From positions 22,677,636 to 22,741,635 of the forward strand of contig JACGWO010000002.1 in NCBI GenBank assembly GCA_034509735.1: a stretch of DNA of 64,000 nt. Direction: 5' to 3'. A program made the translations under genes and the position numbers. The DNA is from Sesamum alatum (Eukaryota; Streptophyta; Magnoliopsida; Lamiales; Pedaliaceae). Below the pieces are notes generated by a model, which searched no databases, was not told where the DNA came from, and worked only from the letters and a program-made list of their open reading frames with translations. Each line of letters begins with the position of its first letter. Within the stretch, counting starts at the first letter, position 1. Shown piece by piece: positions 10,940 through 20,434 of this stretch.

Positions 10940-11776
10940 AATTCAAATGTACCTTCATTGGAGAGGAGCTTGGGACACTCCCTCTTCCAATGTCCCTTTT
11001 CGCGGCAGTTAATGCACACATCGTTTGGAATCTATGACTTTGACCACCGAACCCTCTTCCTCTTTCCTTTACCTCCGCCCAGCGGTGTAACAGTATCACT
11101 CGAAGTGCTAGCAGTGGCTGATGTTGTCTTAGCTTTCTTCTTCTTCCAGTGTTCGACACCCTTGCCTTTCGCTTCTGAGGTCAAAGCCTCTCCCACTAGT
11201 ACCGCTGGCGCAGATATTTCAATCGTTGCCTCGTAGCGGACTAACATATTTATCAAGTCGACAATAAAATTTGTCGAAGGAGGTAGAAAGAGACTGAAGG
11301 ATCATGTCGATGTACGTTTCTTTTCCAAGATTAGCTTGGAGGTCTTTGAGCTTCTCCACAAGGGATAGCATCATGACTCCATGCTCTTGTACAGACGACC
11401 CTTCTGTCATCTTAGCTTCGAAGAATGCCTTCGTTGCAGCGTATCTAACTTGCCGGTCCGAGACCGCATAGATATCTTGCAAATGAAGCATAATCGAGCC
11501 AACATCATCTAGCCTATCGTACTGCTTCTAGATCTCGTTAGTCATCGAGGCCAGTACGATGCTGCGGACCTGCCAGTGGTCAGCATGCATCTTCTCGAAC
11601 GCCAAGCGTTCTTGAGGCATTGACCCATCCGACAAGGCCTGAGGAAGATCCTTATCTAGGATGTAAGCTTGGTTTTTGAAATCTAAGACTACCTTAAGAT
11701 TTCGCAGCCAGTCGTTGTAGTTTGTTCCATTAAACATATTAGTCTCTAGTATTGGCGTTAGTGGATTTTTAGACAT
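10940..11776 (-). pseudogene. Broken gag of B1
   Basis: Starts MSKNPLTPILETN at 11776 (11774-11776 is ATG; an upstream in-frame ATG at 11782 is also possible). The capsid-like region (NDWLRNLKVVLDF, QVRSIVLASMTNEI) is stopped by a TAG at about 11527 and later shifted. KGKGVEHWKKKKAK and a CCHC knuckle region with REKGHWKREC-like coding (about 10970-11020) are still visible in different frames. Capsid and RNA binding would be its role; this copy cannot make a full Gag. Confidence 0.8.
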
Positions 11777-13712
11777 ATACATTCAAAATGTAAACAGAAA
11801 AACATTAAGTAGATTATAGTAATATTATGTTCAAGTTACGACTTGGTCTTCAGTCATTAACCCCTCCCACTATTTCTGCGAAAGCCCATCACTCTCAAAT
11901 GGGGTTCCGAAAAAATCATTTCCTAGTGGGCTTGAGGTCCACAAATGCAATTGTCCATGCCCCGCTTTTACGATTCACACAGAAAAATGCTTTATGGGAG
12001 GTAACCTATACCATTCTCATCCAATGAGATCTCCAAGTTATTTTGCCTCGCCTCTTCACAGGATCCCGAGGATTCCAAGCGAATCATGTTACTCAGCGTT
12101 AGGCCCGACCCATCAACCAAATGAATATCTCAACTATCGCCCCCCACGACTCGTGAGATAGGGAAATAGGAGCATATTCCTTTGTTCATAACAATAGCGC
12201 AGCTTTCTTCCATTCCAAACGTGCCACGACTCATGAGACCACGAATGGGTGAAAGTAGCTTCCTCACTACATTGCTATGGATGGAAGGCTTGGATTTAAA
12301 TAAAACCATTTGACTTTTTAATCCATTAATGGGCCTAATATTTACTTGGACATCCAAGTGAGAGTTAAGTTTATTTGTGACCGAGACCTCATCATTAAGA
12401 AAGTTTTGCATGCTCGAGTTTTAACATTGAATATAAAGGATGCATTCCAAAAACATCATACATCAAATATTAAAACATACACCACATGCAAAATAAGCCT
12501 AGCACACCCCTGTTGGATGATCACAAGCCCAATCCTATGTGATCCACTGAGCCCGCAGTGGATCTATTGTCAATCTAGGGTAGCCTACACTATTACAAAA
12601 TTTTAACCCATTATCATTCTAATGGGGATTGTAACGCCTCTTCATTCTTTGGACTCTCCATCGTGGGCTCCGTCCAACGGGCCTCTTCATGCGCCTCCAT
12701 CGCCATGAAAATGCTTCCTTACAATTTATTACAAAATAAATAAAACCTCACTCCTAATTACACTCATTACAATTTAAATAAGAAACCCCAATCCGAAGTT
12801 GGGGGGAGTACAAAAGGAGGGAGAAAGCAAGTCTTATTATTTCAAGGCTAAAAACGAGAGAGAGAATGAGAATAATAAAACAAAGAGGCACACAGGCCTC
12901 ACCCAACAAAAATTAAACCATACATAAGGGCCATGGGCTTTGTGATCATCCCCATTGTTTATCCAATAAACAATTAATACACATTTATATCAGATATAAA
13001 CATGCCCAAACAAATAAATACATCCAATACATTTATAAATATGATATCCAATATCATAAACAACAACATAATTATATGCAGAAATATATATATTAATAAT
13101 GTAATTAAAAATGGATATCAAGTATCATACGTCCAATGTACCAAAAATATTTTTTTTTGTTTGGAAACCATTTCCAAATTAATCTAAGGCACAATTTAAT
13201 TTTAGAAAAATCCAATTTAACTAAAATTAAAATTAGCCAAAATTAATCATTTCAGAAGATATGCAGAAATGTGGAAAATCCAATTTTCCAAGTAAAAAAC
13301 GGCAAAAACGGCCCAGCCGTTCGAAATCGGCCGGCTGGTAGCACTGCCGGCCGCGCGCCGCGCGCTCACGGCCACTGGCGTGTGCCCCGCGCACAGCGCC
13401 AGCACGCACACGGCACGCTCGCTGGCACTGTGCGGCCGGCAGCTGCTGCCGACTGCACTGTTTTGAACCCAATTTTTTTTTTCTTTTTATAATATCTACA
13501 TTAAAACTGAAACTAAAACATGCATTTACAGAAAATCCAATTTTCAAAAAATGCATGGATATCCATAATTAAAAGCAAAATTAACACATATTCTTCTAAA
13601 CACATAATCATGCTTAAAACCGTAAAACATGCTTTCCAAAAGGAAATTAAACATGTTGAACATGATCATCACATAAAAACATGTTATTCCAAAAGCCACA
13701 ACACCGAACCGG
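11777..13712 (-). other. B1 leader (5' untranslated region)
   Basis: Untranslated stretch between primer site and gag. In sense order it holds the GC-rich block (13308-13455), the CGGGCT-loop hairpin (12541-12564, perfect 9-bp stem), the palindrome hairpin (12217-12250; loop copy mutated to CACGACTCATG at 12225-12235) and a second palindrome CACGACTCGTG (12145-12155). The TATA-like box found ~100 bp before gag in the A and F elements is changed here (CTATTTCTG, 11870-11878). The rest is AT-rich and unremarkable. Confidence 0.7.
13308..13455. other. GC-rich leader block
   Basis: GGCCGG and GCGCGC-rich tract in AT-rich leader, followed by a T-run (~13467-13482). Same position as in the other leaders. 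Confidence 0.7.
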
Positions 13713-13724
13713 GCTCTGATACCA
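13713..13724 (-). other. Primer-binding site of B1
   Basis: GCTCTGATACCA on the plus strand, one base from the LTR end TGAAAG at 13726. Confidence 0.85.
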
Positions 13725-13725
13725 C

Positions 13726-14260
13726 TGAAAGAATCGGTACGGCCCGGGAACGCGGTGGAAGCGTAAAATAACATAAATTGAAAAATGATTTCAAAGGGGT
13801 GTTCCCTTTGAATTCTCGGGCGTTCGGTGTATTCAAAAGCATCATAACATACAGAAAAATATGCTTGAACATGTGGCTAGAGGAGGAAACAAAAAGGTAC
13901 AATAATTTAAATAGAAAACATACCTTTTTCGTTTCACATGTACAACGGCAACAAGCTTTGATTCTCTCTTCGTTCCTTTTCCATTCACCTTAGGATTCAA
14001 ATTAGAACCCCTCTAATTTGTTCACACCACAGCAATGGAAGCAAATCTACATCTACTGCTAGGTAGAAGCTAGATCAAGGAAGAAAGGAAAAATGTATTA
14101 CACTATTGATTAGTGTATACGTATTTCTCATGTTCTCATCTTGAATCCAATTCAAAGAGAACTCAAAAAAAGGAGAAAAAAGCTGGAAATTCCATGGCTT
14201 GTGTGCTAGAGAGTGCAAGTTAGGGAGTTGAAAAGTGTATACATGTGTTGTGTAGTTGTA
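13726..14260 (-). repeat. 5' LTR of B1, truncated
   Basis: TGAAAGAATCGGTACGG... collinear with 4582-5115. At GTAGTTGTAG (14261) it switches to GATCCGCTTG, the last bases of a plus-strand A LTR, so about 1.7 kb and the outer target duplication are missing. Confidence 0.85.
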
Positions 14261-14279
14261 GATCCGCTTGTCCTCCAAG

Positions 14280-14291
14280 TGGTATCAGAGC
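14280..14291 (+). other. Primer-binding site
   Basis: TGGTATCAGAGC, two bases after the LTR tip. Confidence 0.85.
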
Positions 14292-15317
14292 CCGGTTCGA
14301 TGTAAGGGGCATAGATCTATGTGTTCGGCATGATCTACTTGCTTTTAAAGGCTTCATTGGCATGTTAGATTATGTAAATATATGAATAATATGATGCTTC
14401 AATTGTTTGGATTTAATGGACTTTTGGCATGCTTAATTTTGTTAGATTGGATCTAAAATTGCATGCTTATTTTCAGAAAAATGTTACTGTTATTGTGCTG
14501 AAACAGATATTAAAAAAAAAATTGATTCGGACGGCACCGGCCGCGCGCAGGTGGGTGCCTGCGCGCGCACCATGCGCGCGGATGCTCCGCACAGGGGCGC
14601 GCGCGCTGCCCTGTGCGCGCGGGTGGCCGGCCGGCACAACGACTGGGCCGTTTTGTGCCGTTTTTCGATGTTTTCTGAAAAATTTGATTTTCTGTATTTT
14701 CTGCACAATATTCTGAAAGTATGTTAATTTTGCATTTTGATTTTGGAATAATTGGATTATTCCTTGAATTAAATTTGCTTAATTAATTTGGGATTTATAC
14801 ATGCATTGGATGCATTGTTTAAAATGTCCATTAAATATGGAATTTGAATTTTGCATATTATTTATATGTTTATGTTTTTGTGATGTTGGACATCAGTTGG
14901 GTATTTGGAATATCCATTGGTATTTATGCATGATTATTTGGAATAATTATGTTATGTGTGTTGATGGGATCAACATGGGATGATCACAAGAGCCCTAGGC
15001 CTTATGTATGGATGAATGTATGATCATTTATTTTTTCTGTTGGGTGGGGCCTGCGTGCCTCTTGTTTTTGGGACTATCATCTCCTGTATTTTCAGCCTCA
15101 TGATGTTAAGGCTTGTTTTCTTTATTACCAATGTATTACTTTCAGTTGTAATGAGAGTAGATAGGATTCGTGAGGTTTTAATTTTAACAAGCAATTGGAG
15201 TCGGAGACCCCAAGGAGGAGCATAAAGGCGTGAAACAAGAAGCACTTCAAGGCCCATTGGAATGACAATGGGTATATTATTATTGTAATAATTTAGGACC
15301 ACCCTAGACAGACCATA

Positions 15318-15341
15318 GACTCACTGCGGGCTTAGTGGGTC
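15318..15341 (+). promoter_or_regulatory. Conserved leader hairpin, CGGGCT loop
   Basis: GACTCACTG-CGGGCT-TAGTGGGTC, 9 bp with two G.U pairs. B and F elements have GATCCACTG/CAGTGGATC, so the pairing is held while bases change. Confidence 0.55.
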
Positions 15342-15597
15342 GCATAGGTTGGGCTTGTGATCATCCTAACAGGGGTATGCTATGTTTAATGCATGCGGCG
15401 TATTTATTTATCGCTTTAAATATTGGATATTTATGCATGCTAAAACACCATAATGTGATGAGGCCTCGGTCATACACAAACTCTCATTTGGTTGAACCAA
15501 ATTAAATATTGGGCCCAGATTGGACTTGGATCAAAATGGTATTTTGATCTGTCCGAGCCTTCCATCCACGGCAATGTGGTGAGGAAGCTACCACTAC

Positions 15598-15631
15598 CCA
15601 AGTGTGGTCTCACGAGTCGTGGCACACTTGG
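15598..15631 (+). promoter_or_regulatory. Leader hairpin with palindromic loop
   Basis: CCAAGTGTG (15598-15606) pairs perfectly with CACACTTGG (15623-15631) around a 16-nt loop holding CACGAGTCGTG (15611-15621). H, F and A elements differ in stem sequence but not in pairing. A dimer-linkage or packaging role is inferred by analogy with retroviral kissing loops. Confidence 0.6.
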
Positions 15632-15966
15632 ACTAAGGGAAAGCTGCACCATTGTTGTGAACAAAAAGACTGCGCTCGCTGTTTCCCTGTCTCACGAGTC
15701 GTGGAGGGCGACAGTTTGAGGCATGATTTGGTTGATGGGTCGGGCCTAACACTAAGTAACATGGTTCGCTTGGAGTCCTCGAAACCATGTGAATTGGTGA
15801 GGCAAAATATCTTGGGAATCTCATTGGATGAGAATGATATTGGATATCTCCCACGAGGTCTTCTTCATGTGAATCGTAAAAGTGGGGCATGGAGATCACG
15901 CTTGTGGATTCCAAGCCCACTAGGAAATGGTTTCCCGAAACTCAGTTTGAGAGTGGCGGACTTTTG

Positions 15967-15975
15967 TATAAATAG
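15967..15975 (+). promoter_or_regulatory. TATA-like box before gag
   Basis: TATAAATAG followed by TGGGAGGG, 104 bp before the gag ATG at 16071. The same box precedes gag at 18721-18729 (minus), 38484-38492 (minus) and 63333-63341, but is altered in B1, D and G. It could be an internal promoter; untested. Confidence 0.4.
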
Positions 15976-16070
15976 TGGGAGGGTTAAAGACTAAAAACCA
16001 AGTCATCAACTTGAACAATAATATTACCATCATCTGCTAATTTCTGCTTTATATTTTCATTAATGTAGAT

Positions 16071-16741
16071 ATGTCTAAGAACCCGTTAACCATGATTCTC
16101 GAGACTAACAAATTCAATGGAACGAACTACTCGGACTGGCTGAGAAACCTGAGGATTGTCCTCGGTTTCGAGAACCAAGGCTACGTCATGGACGAGCCGC
16201 CACCGAGCGACTTACCGGAGGAGTCCACGCCTGAAGAACGTTTGACGTTCTAGAAATGGCATGAGGACAACCGAAAAGTACGCAGTATCATACTGGCTGG
16301 ACAACATCTCCGCAATAATGCTCCGCATGAACGAGGTTTATGCGGTTCCGGATAGGCATATTAGATATGCTGCCATAAAAGCATTCTTTGGCACCAAGCT
16401 TGCTGAAGGAGCGTCTGTACAAAGTTATGGGGTCAAGATGCTCTCCCTAGTGGAGAAACTCGAGGACCTTAAAGCTGGGCTAAACAATGACACGTACATT
16501 GACGTGATTCTCCAGTCGCTTCCTCTATCCTGTGACCCATTTGTTGTAAACTACAACATGAACGGACTTGAGAAGTCTATTCATGAGTTAATCAACATGC
16601 TGGTCTAATACGAGGTAACAACCCACAAGTCAGCACCGGCGGTATTGATAGGAGAGGCTTCAACCTCCAAGGCGAATGGCAAGAGGGCCGGACGCTGGAA
16701 GAGGAAGAAGGGCAAAGGAAAGACGGTTGCGGCCCCTGCTC
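16071..16741 (+). pseudogene. Gag fragment, A-type, broken
   Basis: Starts MSKNPLTMILETNKFNG. A TAG at 16251 ends the first frame after 60 codons. Then 38-39 bp present in the sister copies (equivalent to about 63662-63700) are missing between two GGCT repeats at ~16292, shifting the frame; it stays open from 16261 to 16608 (DRHIRYAAIKAFFGTKLAEG, DTYIDVILQSLPL). Another stop lies near 16607. The Lys/Arg-rich stretch (RAGRWKRKKGKGK) follows and the copy ends there, so the zinc knuckle is absent. Confidence 0.85.
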
Positions 16742-17574
16742 AAGAGCGTATCCCAGAAGGAAAGGGGGAGTTCGGTAAAACTCATCATGGATCGGACCAT
16801 GTCCAACAAGGTCCGATTCCTCCTTTCAAACACACCATTAAGCTGCGGTGTTCCAGGAGGGGTCCACTAAGAGAGAATCTCATTCTCTTTTTTATAATCA
16901 GTAAACTCACAACTCTAATACTCTCCACCTCGGTCCGACCGAAGGGCTTTGATCTTTCAACCGGTTTGGTTCTCTACTTCAAGTCTGTATTCCTTAAACC
17001 TTCCAAAGGCTTCAGACTTATACCTCATCAGGTAAACATAACCATATCGTGAGTGATCATCGGTAAAGGTTATGAAGTACGAGTACCCACCTCTAGCATG
17101 AGTATTTAGTGGACCACAGACATCTGTATAGATCAAATCCAATAGACCATTGGCTAGCGTACTTTGTCCAACAAAGGGTTTCTTCGTCATCTTTCCCTTT
17201 AGACAGGATTCGCAGGTTGGTAGGTTGTCCAAATCGTCTAATTCTAGACTCTTTGAGTCCACCAACCTTCTTATCCTATCTTTAGAGATATGACCTAACC
17301 TCGCATGCCATATCTGTGCGTTATTATGATCATCACGTTTTCGTTTGTGTTCTGCAGTTATAATCCAATTAGACTGTTGAAGTATGTACAGACCGTTGAC
17401 CAATGTACCAAGCACATGAGAAATACCATCTTTGATAATGAAAAAACCGTTTTTATTGGTGATAAATTCATACCCCTCCTTATCAAGGACCGAGATGAAA
17501 ATAATATTTTTAATCATGCTAGGTACATAGAAACAGTCATTCAGTACAATCCTAACATGACTACTAATGGCTAA
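16742..17574 (-). pseudogene. Integrase N-terminal part, A-type
   Basis: Continues the gag frame after one TAG. The open part (16957-17517) shows the GAG-pre-integrase signature IWHARLGHISKDR, the zinc-like CESC motif, PFVGQS, the first catalytic Asp in YTDVCGPL and the catalytic-core motif FITFTDDHSRYGYVYL. Below 16957 a shift moves the reading frame; WTPPGTPQLNG- and RRNRTLLDMV-like coding follows to the junction. Integrase would insert the DNA copy; this one lacks its C-terminus. Confidence 0.85.
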
Positions 17575-18624
17575 CTATAGTGATCCTACGGCCTCCGCAG
17601 CAACGGCCTTGCCATCACCTAGCCTCAGGATCATCTCATCCTTGGTTACCCTTCTGCTTCTTTGCAGTGCCTGCAAATCATTGCAGATGTGAGCACCACA
17701 CCAGGTATCCAATACCCATGAAGCAGAATTAGTAATCATATTTACTTCAACCACAAACATACCTGGGTTGGAGAGGAGTTGTGGGCACTCCCTCTTCCAA
17801 TGCCCTTTCCCTTGGCAATGCATGCAGACATCATTTGCCTTGGAACGCTGAGAACCACGGGCCTTCCCTTTCCCTTTGCTCGGTCCAACCGGAGCAACAG
17901 GGACGCCCGGAGCGCGAGCAGGGGCCGCAACCGTCTTCCCTTTGCCCTTCTTCCTCTTCCAGCGTCCGACCCTCTTGCCATTCGCCTTGGAGGTTGAAGC
18001 CTCTCCTATCAATACCGCCGACGCTGACTTGTGGGTTGTTACCTCGTATTGGACCAGCATGTTGATTAACTCATGAATAGACTTCTGAAGTCCGTTCATG
18101 TTGTAGTTTACAACAAACGGGTCATAGGATGGAGGAAGCGACTGGAGGATCACGTCAATATACGTGTCATTATTAAGCCCAGCTTTGAGGTCCTCGAGTT
18201 TCTCCACTAGGGAGAGCATCTTCACGCCATGACTTTGTACAGACGCTCCTTCAGGGAGCTTGGTGCCAAAGAATGCTTTTGTGGCGGCATATCTAATATG
18301 CCTATTCGGAACCGCATAAACCACGTTCATGCGGAGCATTATGGCGGAGACGTTGTCCAGCCTCTCATACTGCTTCTGGATGTCGTTAGACATCGAAGCC
18401 AATATGATACTGCATACTTTCCGGTTGTCCTCATGCCATTTCTCGAACGTCAAACGTTCTTCAGACGTGGACCCCTCCGGTAAGTCGCTCGGTGGCGGCT
18501 CGTCCAAGACGTAGCCTTTGTTCTTGAAACTGAGGACAATCCTCAGGTTTCTCAGCCAGTCCGAGTAGTTCGTTTCGTTGAATTTGTTAGTCTCAAGAAT
18601 CATGGTTAACGGGTTCTTAGACAT
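17575..18624 (-). CDS. gag: Gag with protease start, A-type
   Basis: 349 codons from MSKNPLTMILETNKF at 18624, the only near-full gag of the A subfamily here. The capsid-like region (NYSDWLRNLRIVL, residues 19-31) is followed by a basic stretch (GRWKRKKGKGK, ~220-230) and a CCHC knuckle: C267, C270, H275, C280 in CMHCQGKGHWKREC. The protease motif reads LDTWCGAH: D306-T307-W308, where Gly is expected, so the protease is probably inactive. The frame ends in a TAG at 17575-17577 that has no counterpart in the F copy; beyond it the same frame stays open to 16957. Gag packages the RNA in virus-like particles. Expression is not shown. Confidence 0.8.
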   Translation of the reverse strand: MSKNPLTMILETNKFNETNYSDWLRNLRIVLSFKNKGYVLDEPPPSDLPEGSTSEERLTFEKWHEDNRKVCSIILASMSNDIQKQYERLDNVSAIMLRMNVVYAVPNRHIRYAATKAFFGTKLPEGASVQSHGVKMLSLVEKLEDLKAGLNNDTYIDVILQSLPPSYDPFVVNYNMNGLQKSIHELINMLVQYEVTTHKSASAVLIGEASTSKANGKRVGRWKRKKGKGKTVAAPARAPGVPVAPVGPSKGKGKARGSQRSKANDVCMHCQGKGHWKRECPQLLSNPGMFVVEVNMITNSASWVLDTWCGAHICNDLQALQRSRRVTKDEMILRLGDGKAVAAEAVGSL

Positions 18625-20420
18625 ATCTACATTAATGAAAATGTAAAGCAGAAATTAGCAGATGATGGTAGTATTATTGTTCAACTTGAAGACTTGGTCT
18701 TTTAGTCTTTAACCCTCCCACTATTTATACGAAAGTCCGCCACTCTCAAGCAGAGTTTCGGGAAACCATTTCCTAGTGGGCTTGGGATCCAAAAGCGTAA
18801 TCTCCATGCCCCGCTTTTACGATTCACATGAAGAAGACCTCGTGGGAGATATCCTATATCATTCTCATCCAATGAGATTCCCAAGATATTTTGCCTCACC
18901 TATTCGCATGGTTCCGAGGACTCCAAGCGAACAATGTTAGTCAGTGTTAGGCCCGACCCATCAACCAAATCATACCTCAAACTGTCGCCCCCCACGACTC
19001 GTGAGACAGGGAAACAGCGAGCGCAGTCTTTTTGTTCACAACAATGGTGCAGCTTTCCCTTAGTCCAAGTGTGCCACGACTTGTGTGACCACACTTGGGT
19101 AGTGGTAGCTTCCTCACCACATTGTTGTGGATGGAAGGCTCGGACAGATCAAAATACCATTTTGATCCAAGTCCGTTCTGGGCCTAATATTTAATTTGGT
19201 CCAACCAAATGAGAGTTTGAGTATGACCGAGACCTCATCACATTATGGTATTTTAGCATGCATAAATATCCAATATTTAAAGCGAGAAATAAATACGCTG
19301 CATGCATAAAACATAGCATACCCCTGTTACGATGATCACAAGCCCAACCTATGCGACCCACTGAGCTCGCAGTGAGTCTATGGTCTGTCTAAGGTGGTCC
19401 TAAATTATTATAATAATAATAAACCCATTGTCATTCCAATGGGCCTTGAAGTGCTTCTTGTTTCACGCCTTGATGCTTCTCCTTAAGGTCTCCGACTCCA
19501 ATTGCTTGTTAAAATTAAAACCTCACGAATCCTATCTACTCTCATTACAACTGAAAGTAATACATCGGTAATAAAGAAAACAAGCCTTAACATCATGAGG
19601 CTGAAAATACGGGAGATGATAGTCCCAAAAACAAGGGCACGCAGGCCCCACCCAACAGAAAATAAATGATCATACATTCATCCATTCATAAGGTCTAGGG
19701 CTCTTGTGATCATCCCATATTGATTCCATCAACTCACATAACACAATTATTCCAAATAATCATGCATAAATAACCAATGCATATTCCAAATACCCAAGTG
19801 ATGTCCAACATCACAAAAGCATAAACATACAAATAATATGCAAAATTCAAATTTTAAATTTAATGGACATTTTAAACAATGCATCCAATGCATGTATTAA
19901 TCCCAAATTAATTAAGCAAATTTAATTCAAGGAATAAGCCAATTATTCCAAAATCAAAAATGCAAAATTAATATATTTTCATAATATTTTGCAGAAAATA
20001 GAGAAAATCAAATTTTCCAAAAAAAGTCGAAAAAACGGCACAAAACGGCCCTGCCGTTGTGCTGGCTGGCCGGCCGAGCGCATAGGGCAGCGCGCGCGCG
20101 CCTATGCGCAGCGTCTGCGCGCATGGCGCACGCGCAGGCGCCTGCCTGCGCGCGGCCACTGCCGGTCTGATCGAAATTTTTTTTTTTTTTTTGTTTTTTC
20201 AAAACTGTTTCAGCACAATAACAGTAATATTATTCTGAAAATTGCTTTGTAATTTTAAATCCAATCTAACAAAATAAAGCATGTCAAAAGTCCATTAAAT
20301 CCACACAATTGAATTATCATATTACTCATATATTTATACAATTTAACATGCCAATAAAGCCATTTAAAAGCAAGTAGATCATGCCAAACACATAGATCTA
20401 TGCCCCTTACATCGAACCGG
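18625..20420 (-). other. A-type leader, minus copy
   Basis: Reverse-complement counterpart of 14292-16070. Holds the TATA-like box (CTATTTATA on plus, 18721-18729, 97 bp before gag), second palindrome (18993-19003), palindrome hairpin with an intact 9-bp stem but altered loop (19065-19098), CGGGCT-type hairpin (19355-19378; loop CGAGCT) and GC-rich block (20048-20165) followed by a ~20-base T run. Confidence 0.75.
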
Positions 20421-20432
20421 GCTCTGATACCA
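20421..20432 (-). other. Primer-binding site
   Basis: GCTCTGATACCA on plus, two bases from the LTR end at 20435. Confidence 0.85.
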
Positions 20433-20434
20433 CT

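Larger units (their letters stand above)
4582..14260 (-). mobile_element. Element B1, non-autonomous Copia, 5' LTR truncated
   Basis: Minus element with 3' LTR at 4582-8651 (including a 1.85 kb insertion), polypurine tract 8652-8662, degraded pol and gag, leader, primer site 13713-13724, and only the first ~535 bp of its 5' LTR (13726-14260). The right end is replaced by the end of an A-type LTR on the plus strand. Its internal region (~5.07 kb) is collinear with element G (48266-53459), including the same pol lesions. The two LTR ends differ at several positions per 100 bp, so it is older than G. Confidence 0.85.
14292..16070 (+). other. A-type leader, plus copy
   Basis: Contains a GC-rich block (14529-14645), the CGGGCT-loop hairpin (15318-15341), the palindrome hairpin (15598-15631), a second palindrome (15693-15703) with CTGTC...GACAG around it, and a TATA-like box (15967-15975). 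No open frame here looks like a gene. Compared with the leader at 61744-63437 it keeps 132 bp between two TAGGA repeats (15162 and 15294) that the other lacks. Confidence 0.75.
14261..16741 (+). mobile_element. A-type Copia fragment: LTR tip, leader and gag
   Basis: Begins with the last 17 bases of an A LTR (GATCCGCTTGTCCTCCA), then the primer site, leader and gag, and ends in gag just after the Lys/Arg-rich tail. There it meets minus-strand integrase sequence. This segment is nearly the reverse complement of 17916-20451, so together they are an inverted repeat. Confidence 0.85.

Noticed and set aside
14280..14291. tRNA-like TGGTATCAGAGC strings as tRNA genes.
   Set aside because: They are 12-base primer sites next to LTR ends; no cloverleaf surrounds them.
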